Shown here: positions 12,241 to 22,345 of the stretch, in pieces
How positions within the stretch are numbered: position 1 is the stretch's first letter
Layout of the letters: every line of letters begins with the position of its first letter
NCBI GenBank assembly: GCA_034670405.1
Contig: JAXDDX010000073.1
Coordinates: 1,779,001 to 1,843,000, forward strand
DNA: 64,000 nucleotides
Direction: 5' to 3'
Origin: Hoplostethus atlanticus
Lineage: Eukaryota; Chordata; Actinopteri; Trachichthyiformes; Trachichthyidae
Position numbers and translations under genes: made by a program
The notes under the pieces: model-generated
What the model saw: the letters and a program-made list of their open reading frames with translations, nothing else
Database searches by the model: none
What the model was told of the DNA's origin: nothing

Positions 12241-15200
12241 GCCTTCCGGTTTAATAAGTTTCTAGGCTGAATGTTTTTATGTTCTCTGCTATTTATTATT
12301 GAAATACAGAATATAAGGATCAATCTGTGGCATTACACACCCCCAATGAAAAGTCCCTATATGTCCCTATAATATTCCTATAGGGACATATACTGTATTT
12401 TTGATCTCCTATGGTATGATATCATCAATATCCCCAGAATAACCCTATCAGAGACATATTGGGGGCTTATAGTTTTGCTGTGATATTTGTATGGTATCCT
12501 TCTAAAATGTCTTATAGGATCACTATACTGTAGCTGTTTTTCAAAAGGAAGACAAACACACACACACACACTTAAGGAAGGACGAGATGTGATAATGTTC
12601 CCTCCATCTTCCTGTTGAGGATGATCCACCTCTTTCGGCGCTCGCTTCTCTTCCCTCTCCTCTCTCTGGGGAGAATGCCATCATGCATAAAGAGAAACAG
12701 GGAGAGCGGCAGCAGCATATGTCTGCCGCGGTGGATGTGGCGCTGACAGGCCGGGCTTATCGTCTCCGCAGCTCTTCACTACAAGCGTGATTACCGGTGA
12801 CAGCTCCGACTGCTGATAAAAGCGGGAACATTAAAGAAAACAGAGGAGCTGCGGAGTCAACGCACCAATGTTTCTTCTCATCACACCCTCCCCCCCTAAC
12901 CACCACCACCACCACCACAAGCACTCCAACAGCTCCTTCTACTCCTTGTCTTCCCACCACCCCACGCCAGGGTGTCAGAGCTGTCGAGAGCGGGAAGTGA
13001 CATCACAAGAATTTGCCAGCAGTCTCGAGGCTCATCATGTCAGCGGCAGCCTGTCTTGTGTCAGGCTTCCCCCAGGCAAGCTGTGATCCAGCCCTCGTCT
13101 CCACACATCAAGACTCATCGCTGAGGAGGGAGGGAGGGAGGGAGGGGGAGAAAAAATTAACAGAATGTTTTTCCATCTTGTTAACTGACAGCATCGTTTG
13201 TTAGAGCGCCCGTCCCAGAAAGTGTGTGGAAGGGTTTCAGATTGGCAGGGAGAAGAATTGGCAAGTGAAAGTGTTGTGAATTATTGAGTTTGGATGAGGT
13301 GTTGGAGCTACCGCGTTGCTTTTGCGTGGGTTTCCAGAAAGCCTCTGAGGTGTGATAGAAGAACAAGCGTGGAGGCTTGATTAAAAAGTTTTCAGATTGC
13401 AGGTCATTCTTTTTTGCCCGGGCTAGCCAGAATATTTGTATGTTATGCGTCTGTATATGTGTGCACATGCAATTGTTTTTTTGAACATCCAAGTTCAAGA
13501 GAATGGTACAAAAGCTGCTGGCATCCCTCATTCAATCCAGCACTACTTTCCAGTCGGCCAGAATGAGACACTCCCTCTTCGAATCATGGAAAATCTGCTC
13601 TATCTCCTGGGTAAATCTCCATCTCACAGATCTGGCCCTCTGTCAGCTCATTTGGACGGAGAGAGGGGCCGCCTCGGCAAAAGAATGCTTTTGATTCTCT
13701 TTTCATTTATTTGAACTGATCTGCTGTGATTAAGAGCTCCGTGTCTCATTATTCTCGTTTGGAGAGAAGCGGGGCATTGCCTTTTGCCAAAATATTTGAA
13801 TGATTAGGGCCCAGGCACGGGCCATGCCAAAGCGAGGGGAAGCATTCACTCTGCTTATTAGATTCACTTAAATGCTGTTGTAAATCATTGCTGCCAGTGG
13901 GCGCTGCCAGGCCCAGGCTCAGGCCCAGGCTCGAGTTTGAGAAGCTTCCACTGCCAATGCCAAGGCAGAGAGTAGAGCCACTAGAAGCAGCTAAGAAGGC
14001 CGTTGGTCTATGCTGCTGTTTGTTTTAGTTCTGCCTCTTAATATAGCAAAATGGTTGTTGGAGCAGTTTTGGATTCACTCCCCCAGATGAATATGCAATG
14101 GATCAAGCAGCTTTGAGACATGGGTGAGTTTGAGAAATCTGATCCTGTTGAACGGAGGTTGAAACCGCCAGACGGCAGCTGGAGATGATTTCTGTCTCTG
14201 AGCTGTTATTTCTTAAGACATGAGTAACGATGACTTCAACTTCAAGGCACGGAAACATTTATTAATACCAGGACGCCATCTCCGTTGTTTAGCCAATCCA
14301 GATCTGTCATTTAAGGAACAATTGAAGTGTTAAGAACACGGCAGATCATCGCCTGAGTGATTGTGGCCTCGAGGCTCAATGAGTGCGATTAGCACAAGAG
14401 TTGAGCCCGACTATTATTCTGTTGTTCTGTCAATTTTAAGATTGCAGAGTGAGAGAAAAGAGGAAAAAGCAGACAGCTTTCTGAACACTCAAGGAAAAAT
14501 AGTGGCTTTGGTCTTTCAAAATACCACTGGAAGCTCAATCAGGCCTTCAATTCTGGCACATTGTCAAGAAGCAAATGCAACAAATCAGACCATATTGTTC
14601 CTCAGGGGGGATAATAGGAGCCTTAGAACCAATTCATGAGCTCTGCTGCTCTACACATTCCTTCTTGATGACAAAGTGACTCCATTACTTTCTTATTCAT
14701 ATCGCCCCAGTCAGCTTCTCTCATGAAAAGCCATCTGTAGTGATATGACATCTTTATTTGTCCTTTTCGGACAAGTAAGTAACATGGAATATGTGTCATC
14801 TGCCCGTCTTCTGTGGTAAAGGTCAGTGGTTTAGGCTGGGTGAGACATATGAGGGGGAGGTCCTCGGTCCTGAATGGCCTATAAACACACCGGCTTCGGC
14901 TGCAGCACACTTTGCCCTTACATAAATGCTGTGAGCCAGAGGAAGACAGATGAGGATCATGAGGTGTGACGGAGAGGGGTGGGGGGGGTGGTGGGCGGGG
15001 TGGGGATAGGAAGAGGAGTTAAAGGGACAGGCAATTTAACAGGGGCTGTGACTCCGGAGGTGGGGGGGGGGAGAGATATATGGCACCCAGCCAGCAGAGC
15101 AGTGGAAAACAGTGGTCCAGACTAATGATGCGCAGCCTGATCGTTATGGCCCCCACAGAAAGGATTGGCACAAGGCGCAGTCCCCTGGAAATCAATTCCC

Positions 15201-15600
15201 AGGAAACGCATGAGTACTAGCTGTAAATCATGGGAGGATGGAAGGATGGATGGAAGGTGCTGGGGATGAAAGAGGAAGGTGGTTGTGGAAAAGGGGAAGG
15301 GGTATATGGGGCAGGGGGGGGGCTTTGGAGAGTGGCTAGATAGAGCATAAAGAGCGAACACTCTTTCGATCATAAACCCTGAAGGAAAAATTACTTCTGC
15401 CCCCCTGCACCCTCAGCAAAAGCAAACCAATGATGTGGCTGTTCCAGCCCCTTGCCCCTCAGCCACCCCTCTGCTAGATGGCTCCATTGCAGGTTGAGGC
15501 TAAGGTTTAAAAAAGTGTTCTCAAATTGATTTATATCCCCCAGCAGAGCCCCATCAATCCTAATATGAAACTAATGAAATCATTGGGTGTTGAGAGGAGA
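12241..15600. other. Non-coding interval
   Basis: No supported gene. Simple repeats include a short CA run at about 12555-12570, a CCA run at 12899-12919, a GGGA run at 13125-13146, a 12-base tandem (CAGGCCCAGGCT) near 13909-13931, and several G-rich tracts at 14,980-15,080 and 15,310-15,325. Sequence between about 13,200 and 14,640 is unique and complex. Confidence 0.5.
12340..12465. repeat. Nested inverted repeat
   Basis: An 11-base arm at 12361-12371 (ATGTCCCTATA) is exactly complementary to 12379-12389, leaving a 7-base loop. Outside it, CCCCCAAT (12340-12347) pairs with ATTGGGGG (12458-12465). The nested arrangement suggests a small decayed inverted-repeat element or a fold-back structure. 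No target duplication is apparent. Confidence 0.6.
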
Positions 15601-15601
15601 G

Positions 15602-15617
15602 GTGTGTGTGTGTGTCG

Positions 15618-15668
<51 letters not shown>
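15602..15668. repeat. Long (GT)n microsatellite
   Basis: About 67 bases of GT interrupted once by CGGGG, followed by a G run. This is the longest dinucleotide tract in the window and probably highly variable. Confidence 0.95.
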
Positions 15669-15669
<1 letters not shown>

Positions 15670-15692
15670 CGGGGGGGGTATAAGTCACTTTA

Positions 15693-15797
15693 GAAACATA
15701 TCATGATAAAGAAGGCATTGATCAAGGGGAGTCCAATGATGACAAATGCCACAGCTCCCCAGAAAAACAGCCCAAGCAACAGTATAGCGCTCCAACG
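15693..15797 (-). other. Possible terminal coding exon or relic, one membrane segment
   Basis: On the minus strand, 35 codons lie between two in-frame stops (15798-15800 upstream, 15690-15692 at the end). They translate to a strikingly hydrophobic run with the central part FFWGAVAFVIIGLPLINAFF, long enough for one transmembrane helix, ending ICF then stop. There is no ATG upstream in frame. The codon just before the tract is TAG, whose AG could act as a splice acceptor, but the preceding pyrimidine tract is weak. It could be the last exon of a membrane-protein gene, a retained pseudogene fragment, or chance from T-rich sequence. I do not recognise the family. Confidence 0.2.
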
Positions 15798-15800
15798 CTA

Positions 15801-17830
15801 TCAGCCTAGCACAGGGACTCAAGGCTGCCTCACACCAGACCGTTATCTCACTTGGCTTCTTGGCTTGGTTGATGGGTTTCAACTTCATCGTCGGCTTGTG
15901 ACAGATTTCATTTCACATGATGTGCAACACATATATTAAGATGATTCTTTTAACACTAACTGTGGGTTTAACGCCAAGATAGAATAGGCTAACCGTCACA
16001 GAAACAAAACGCCTACACATTCATGCACACAGACGTATCACAGAGAGAGAAATAGACGGCGTGTGTGTGTGTGTGTGTGTGTTGCATCGACAATTAATCA
16101 GGCCACCACTAAATGATGCATCTCCTCCTGTGTGTAAGCTGTGGCTCCGGCTGCTATTCAGACTGTGGTGGAGGTGGTTTCGGTTGCAGCAATAACAAAT
16201 GAAACCAGTCCCCCTTTTTTTTTACTCTTTTTTTTCTCTCCTGCTGTTCTCCTCACTTCATTATGCAGGCAGCCTGACGCTATTTGACAGAATGTGCTAT
16301 CTGCAACCCCCAGCTGCAGTCCCCCCCTCTCACTATCATTGCATCGCTGGCAGCTTAACCCCACTGCTGCCTGCCACAGAGAGGCAAGGAGGAAATGATG
16401 ATGCCGCTATCTGAAGAAAGAGAGAGAGAGAGAGAGAGGGGAAAGAGACAGACCCCAAAGCACCTCTGTAGATGTCGGCTGTTTTGGCACCAGAGGTGTA
16501 TCGCTGTGTGGCGGGGGGGGGTTTTTGGCACAGCTGCCGTACAATAGGAATACACACAGGCCACGCTGGTACCTGCGGGACACGCCGCAATAGCCAGCAG
16601 TGCTACAAGTCCCTATGTCTGTAAGCATTACAAAGTTAATTCTTACCATTTTACAGTCGATTGACGGAGGAGACAGCCAAATGTGTAGAAGATGACAACC
16701 GTAATGGAAGTGGATGTTCTCTTCTACGTTAGATTTGATCTAAAAATGTGTGACCTCTATGTGAATCAACAAGCTGGGGAGGAGTGTGTACCCGTGCTAG
16801 TATGTTTTTCTCCATGTGTACCTGTATATATCCCTATATCAACAGCACGCACATACAATCCAGTTTAGCTATATGATTCTTAGAAGACCAGCATAATATT
16901 TGTACAGTAGCAGCAAGACCCCAAGAGGCGTGTATTCAGGGAAACTGCGTAGAGTTACTTAATGAACATGAAGACAATTAGTCTTGTGTAGTTTCTCTGG
17001 CATGGAGTGATTGTCTGCATTACTGGACTGTAGCGCAGCAGGCGCAGCTGAGTGTGTATGTGGTCCGGCTCCAGCGATCAGCATTGTTGTTCGTTCTCAC
17101 AAACACCTACTTCTAAGAACGCGGCTCCCAGATCAGTCTCCGGAGAGCTGTAAATGAGCTTAACGAAGAAACAAACAAACTGCTTTAAGGGTGAGCTCCA
17201 CAAAGCCGCAGGTCTGTAAAGCGCTGCATATCTACTTTGTAGGTTAATGTTGTTGTGGGCTTATTTATCTGGGTTAAGCTCTGTTCAAGATAATTAGACG
17301 TGCACATGTAGACTTAGCGACAATGTCAACAAAGACCTTACCTACGTCTGGCAGCTGTAGCTCCTTGTGTTTCTGTACATGTCATGAGAGCATATTACAT
17401 GTCACCGTCAGTATTTCAATAATAGACTTATATTGGATGGAGATTGCCGTGGTTGACTTTCATTATTATTTCATTTACTGCCACTGCCACTGGAGTTAGC
17501 AAGCGTACACTATTGTGCTGTAAATCCCGAACAAATAGCCACTTAAATGGTTTGTTATGAACCCTGTTTGTAAAATGTGTTTGCTTATCATATGCACATT
17601 GCTGGCACTAATGATGCATGATGTTGGAAAAAAACGCTATTGTGCCGGCTGGTGTATTATTGTGGCTAGTAGCGTAACGAGCGTGGTCTGAGATTTGCCA
17701 GTGACAGGTCCCTGGACTTGCCTCTGGACTGTCTCTCTCCCTATGCATGTTAACTGTCAGGTGTTGAGAGCCAGACTGCCGTTGATGTGTTTTTTTTTTC
17801 CATGCTGTCTGCTTTTGATTCTTTTCCCCA
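15801..17830. other. Non-coding interval
   Basis: No gene supported. It contains a GT run at 16061-16082, T- and CT-rich tracts near 16,210-16,250, an AG run at 16416-16438 and otherwise unique sequence from about 16,650 to 17,800 with no long repeats. Confidence 0.5.
16416..16438. repeat. (AG)n microsatellite
   Basis: A GA-dinucleotide run directly visible. Confidence 0.9.
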
Positions 17831-17839
17831 GAGGTGTTT

Positions 17840-18260
17840 AAAAAAGCGGTTCAATTGTTAGTGACAATCAGCCACTCTGGCCCTTTTGAGCAGAAGGTTT
17901 GATTTAATCGTGAGGCTGTCATTTATTATTCTGAGGCGGCAGCCGCCCCTGTGAGGCCTGGGTCTGATCAAGCGCCTCGGAGCCGTCCCCGAGATCTCTC
18001 TCCTTTTCCCTTTTCTCCCCCGTTATGTCTAAATCCTCAATACAAATCGCAGTGTTTCTGCTCTCCCAGTGGGGCCTATTACTGCCTGTGGGGCATTAAA
18101 GATCATTAATAGTGCTGTCAGAGAAAGAGAGGGAGAAGGGGAGCGAAGACGTGGGGGAGAGGGGGAGCGGCAGTGAGTTGCTTAGCTGCTCATAAATGGG
18201 AAATTAATACATCTGCTTCATTAATGCTGCCTCGTGTTTGATGTTTGTTAGCTGGCAACT
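17840..18260. promoter_or_regulatory. Candidate conserved non-coding element
   Basis: A unique block with two opposed SOX-like cores (ATTGTT at about 17854 and ACAAT at about 17864), a TTTGATTTAATCG word, a GC-rich dyad GGCGGCAGCCGCC near 17937 and repeated ATTA/TAAT cores (GATCATTAATAG near 18,100). It has no open frame and no simple repeats apart from a GA-rich tail near 18,120-18,170. The density of developmental transcription-factor words suggests an enhancer, but conservation was not tested. Confidence 0.4.
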
Positions 18261-18853
18261 TTAATGATGTAGGTTTGAGCCGACGGGGCGCTTGACTAAA
18301 TTTGATTCCTCCAATTAAGTAGTCAGGCTTCTTTTCTTTTGGGAGAAAAAAGAAGAAAGGGAAAACTGCTGCCTAATTATGGACTCCCAAACCTTCAGTT
18401 TTGTGGCTCCTGCTCTTTTTTTCCTCCCTCCATCTCTTTTTCTCTCTCTCCCTCTTTCAGCAGCTGATTGCAGCAACACGTTTGGCCTTCGCCAAGTTGT
18501 TTACCGTTCACTAATCAAGGGGAAATATTTTAATCAGCGCCCGCAACTGTCTTAATCATTAACATTAGCAAACGGTGTATGTTAATTGCTATACAGTGGA
18601 AGGTGATGATAGTCAATCTTAAGTGCAAATGATGAAATTACCACTATCAAGGTTCTAGACATGAGCAAATGTGAGCTTAATAGCATCCTTGGATATTGAA
18701 CATGGAGGAAACATAAAAGGTTCTCCTGACAAGCATTTTCTTATGTATGAATTCCATTCCTCCATGCATGAAAACACAACCCATCAAAAAACATCAAACC
18801 ATGCAGCAAACATGAGCGATCTTAGATTCATGCTGTTGACCGAGGCTCAAGGT

Positions 18854-18911
18854 GTGATCAATGGTTTGTGTTCAGAAAGAACACAAACCATTTTGCATTT
18901 GGATTGATCAC
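18854..18911. repeat. Perfect hairpin with outer inverted arms
   Basis: The 13-base arm ATGGTTTGTGTTC (18861-18873) is exactly complementary to 18879-18891 around a 5-base loop (AGAAA). An outer 9-base pair, GTGATCAAT (18854-18862) and ATTGATCAC (18903-18911), competes or nests with it. This may be a palindromic remnant of a small transposon or a fold-back element. Confidence 0.6.
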
Positions 18912-19395
18912 AGGTTGTCATTCACAACACATGGAGGACTACTAAGCCAATAAATTGCAGGAACAAGCCATGCATCTCTCATAAAAGCAGAAAGTTAATT
19001 CTCCAGTTAACATTCATTAGATATGGTGCCAGTCTACCACAACACAGCTGATTATTTCTGCACATCTTTCTGCCTATTATTCATATAATATTATTCATAT
19101 ATTCCCTAACAACTAGCTACCAGATGAGTCCTGAGGTAGGTAGGAGGTAGTAATTTGGAAAGGAACTCTGTTTTTAGGTCCTATACATCCAATAGATAGA
19201 ACGTATCACTGACAATTTTGAACTCCAACAGTGGCAGGGCATCAATAATACTTGTTTTTGTGATTTATAATTTTGTCTATACTATATATCTTTTATTCTA
19301 TGATATCACAAGGTATGTTTAATAATGTATTATTTATTTTTTCTCATTTTATTTTTATTATTATATACGAAGGGCTGTTGTGTAAAAGAGCCTGT

Positions 19396-20045
19396 TTAAC
19401 CCTCAGGCATCAGTTTAATTTACTACCCTCTTAAGTCATTAAGGACAAAAATGTCCACTTCCAAAAACTGCTATAAAAATAATATTTTTTTCTGCTTTTT
19501 TGGGTTAAGTCTTTTGATCAACTTCAGTCCTGATCAAAACTATCAAATATTGAATAATTATCAGGATTTTAACCCTTTAAATGCCAGTTTGATTACATGA
19601 TGCTAATATTTTTTTTGGAAAAAACAGACATTTTTGTGTTTTTTTCAAAAATAACAACAGTGACATCAAGTAATCAAACTGGCATTTAAAATGTTAAAAT
19701 CCTCAAAATGATTGAATGTTTGGTAGTTTTGAGCAGGGCTGAAGTTGTTTAAGAGATTTATGCAGAAAAAAGCAGAAAAAAATATTAATCTGTAAAGTTT
19801 TTATAGCAGTTTTTTGGAAGTGGACATTTTTGTCCTTAATGACTTAAGAGGGTAGTAAATTTTTTTCACAGTGTTCTATTGATCTATTAGAAAAATTAAA
19901 TTTGAATTCCAAAATGTGTCAAGAGAGAGACTTTCTTACAAAAAAATTGTGCCATATGCACTAACACAGCCAAAATGATGGCCAGATCAAGAGGAAAAAT
20001 TTGCTCAAATGGACAAAAATGTCCATAATGATGCCTGAGGGTTAA
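19396..20045. mobile_element. piggyBac-like MITE with TTAA target duplication
   Basis: A 642-base element (19400-20041) has perfect 13-base terminal inverted repeats, CCCTCAGGCATCA at the left and TGATGCCTGAGGG at the right. It is bounded on each side by TTAA (19396-19399 and 20042-20045). TTAA target duplication with termini beginning CCC is the hallmark of the piggyBac superfamily. Inside, long subterminal inverted arms (about 19420-19479 against 19799-19859) repeat words such as GTCATTAAGGACAAAAATGT. No transposase frame is present, so it would be mobilised in trans. The arms differ in length, with about 170 extra bases near the right end. Confidence 0.85.
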
Positions 20046-20610
20046 ATGAATCGCACGTTTAAAATAAGGCAGTTCTGGTCAAGATTATTGGCACCTTGCA
20101 TAAAAAAAAATCTCGGTCAGACTAACCACCTATTTGTGTCAAGATTACAGTCAGTGCATCTGACCGCCTTCTCCGTTCCTTCAATTATTCAGCACACCTG
20201 TCATGGCAGCCTCTGTTCTATAGGAGTGTGTTGGCCAGGGGCGAGGTATATGCAGGCCGGTGAGCTGGGGAGAGCATCAGAGGATTGGCCCTCAGGCTCA
20301 GGCTCACTTCTGAAGAACCCGTCGACTAAGCACTTTATTCTCTCCTTCCCCCTTTTCCCTCTGATCCTTGTGCATACCTGGCCCGTCCTCTGCATTGGAT
20401 AACAAAAGGTAAAATGAAGTTGAATCAAACTATCTGCAAATAAAGACATGATGGTGAAATGGAAATTGTGCTGCAGTGCTACAGAAAAGTTAGCAAAACA
20501 GTGCAATGGTGGTATAATATATATTTTATTATGAATCCTGGTTTTGGCTCTAAAAGACAGTCGCCTAACATGAACCGATGTTGGTCAGCGTGAATGTATT
20601 ACTGAGGCAC
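20046..20610. other. Non-coding spacer between two mobile elements
   Basis: About 560 bases between the piggyBac-like element and the Tc1 relic. A 118-codon open frame starting right after the element has no protein-like features and crosses pyrimidine-rich sequence. No repeat structure was recognised here. Confidence 0.5.
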
Positions 20611-21115
20611 TCAGAAAACTGCCATAGTAAACACCAACACACAGTGTCTTAATAGAGCGTTGGGCCGCCACAAGCCACCATAACAGCTCCAGTGCCCCTT
20701 GGCAGAGATTCTGGACCTGGATCTACTGGAAGAAGGGGAGATTCTTCCATAAGAAAACATTTCATTCTGCGTTTTGTGGGATGGCAGTGAGAACACTATC
20801 CCAGGCGTTGCTCCAGAATACCCAGAGGTGTCCAGCTGGGTTAAGGATCTGGTCAATAAGGTGGCCATAGTAGATGGTTTACATTGTTTCCATGCCCATC
20901 AAAACATTCGTGACCACTAGCACCCCGTGGATCAGGGAATGGCCGTCATGGAAGAGACAAATTTGATCAGGATGCCTAACCATTGGATGAAGGTGATCAC
21001 TGGATTTCTGTTCATTGTTTTTTCCTTGCCCTCTAAATGGTTGAGTGGACCTAAATCAGGCAATGAAAATGCACCACACCCTCTTTCTATATACTTTATG
21101 TCCCTCATTGACTTC
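20611..21115 (-). pseudogene. Decayed Tc1/mariner transposase relic
   Basis: On the minus strand the sequence before a stop at 20649-20651 reads GTGAVMVACGGPTLY, matching the typical C-terminus of fish Tc1-like transposases. Farther upstream on that strand (about 20,780-20,930) the nucleotide sequence still follows the conserved region encoding the Asp-Leu-Asn-Pro and His-Leu-Trp catalytic surroundings, but in shifted frames with stops. The copy is truncated and frameshifted, and flanking sequence to about 21,115 resembles the 3' side of such elements. No intact terminal inverted repeats were found. Family assignment comes from memory of the transposase pattern. Confidence 0.7.
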
Positions 21116-21299
21116 GGTATTATTTGTAGTTTTGGCAGTTACAGTCATGATTGACAGTTTGTGAACCCACTGTGCAATTATAGAAATTTACCACACAATC
21201 CATGGAAATTGTGCATGTAATAAAATGAAAATAGTTTTAGGGAATTAGTGCATGTGTAAAAATAAGTGGCCCTCCTCTTACGTTAGTTAAATCAAGTAG

Positions 21300-22345
21300 G
21301 TAAGTAGAATGAGTAGAGTGAATGACTGGGCATAAAGTTTACCAGTCCAAGGTCAGATCTTTGGGGAGTTTGTGTGTCACCCCCATAAATACAGGAGAGA
21401 AACCTGGTCAGTTTGGTGTTACCATGCAGGTGGAAGAAAAACACTGCTGTGATCTAAGAGACCTCAGAGGAGCTCAGGAAGAGAGGAGTGAGTGAGCATC
21501 AGTCTGGGGGAGGTTAGAAAGTCATATCAAAAAGATGTCTGCTCCATCAGTCCACAGTGAGGCAAATAATATACAAATGGAGAGAATTTAACACGACAGC
21601 GACTAGAAGTGGACGTCCTTCTAAAAGAGCTACAAGCAAAAAAGAAATATAGCCACAAGCAGCCATTAGTGGAGTTCAAGCCCACGGGGCACATTATTTG
21701 ACTTTCCACTTGACTCACATCAAGTTCTAAATGAAAACCAATATGTCCAATGGATTTGTGTTGAGCCACGCAATCTGAGGGAAAACATTGATTCTAATCC
21801 TTATGGTTCAAGAGTTATTGGCCAAAGTTGCACATTATAGGGGCACCATCTGAGCGGGGGATCATTTTTGTTGCCTCAGTAATGAGGGAGATTTGAAACC
21901 TATTTACCAAATCTAATTGCTCGAACATGAAGCATTTAGGAGTTATATCTCCCTTCCTATTCCTGTGCCTCTTTGTCATCGACTTTGCCTGCATCAAGGC
22001 CAACAGTTTCAAAAACCTGTGAAGCAGGCAGGATGTAGGCAGATTAAACGTGCTGTGTGTGAAATTTGAACTTTGTATGAGAAGTTTTAAAAAATAGTTG
22101 TTATTGCAAACATGGCCGTGTGGTGGTGCTATGGAGCACTATGGTTAATCTACCATCAAATTATGTTTGGGTTTTTAAAACCTTGGGTATTAGCCATAAT
22201 CTAGGATGTCCATATATGCTGTGTGCAAAATTCCATTGAGATTGGATAAACTTTGCAAGAGAAATGGTGGAAATATTTTGCAGAAAATTTAAAATGGCAG
22301 AATGAAAACCAGTATGTGCAATGGATTCGTCTTGAGCCAATGAGT
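21300..22345. repeat. Decayed interspersed repeat with internal direct copies
   Basis: A word beginning ATGAAAACCAATATGTCCAA (21731-21775) recurs in diverged form at 22302-22345, with the shared core GTCCAATGGATTTGT / GTGCAATGGATTCGT followed by TTGAGCCA, 571 bases apart. The intervening sequence (GCAAAATTCCATTGAGATTGG and similar) has the style of old fish interspersed repeats. No transposase or reverse transcriptase frame is visible. The boundaries are approximate. Confidence 0.4.

Noticed and set aside
17851-17870. SOX9-type dimer site
   Set aside because: The two cores face the opposite way from the usual AACAAT-N4-ATTGTT dimer, so only a weak SOX association was kept in the block description.
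20046-20402. Frame starting right after the piggyBac-like element
   Set aside because: It shows no protein features. Its position is a coincidence of the element's right end.
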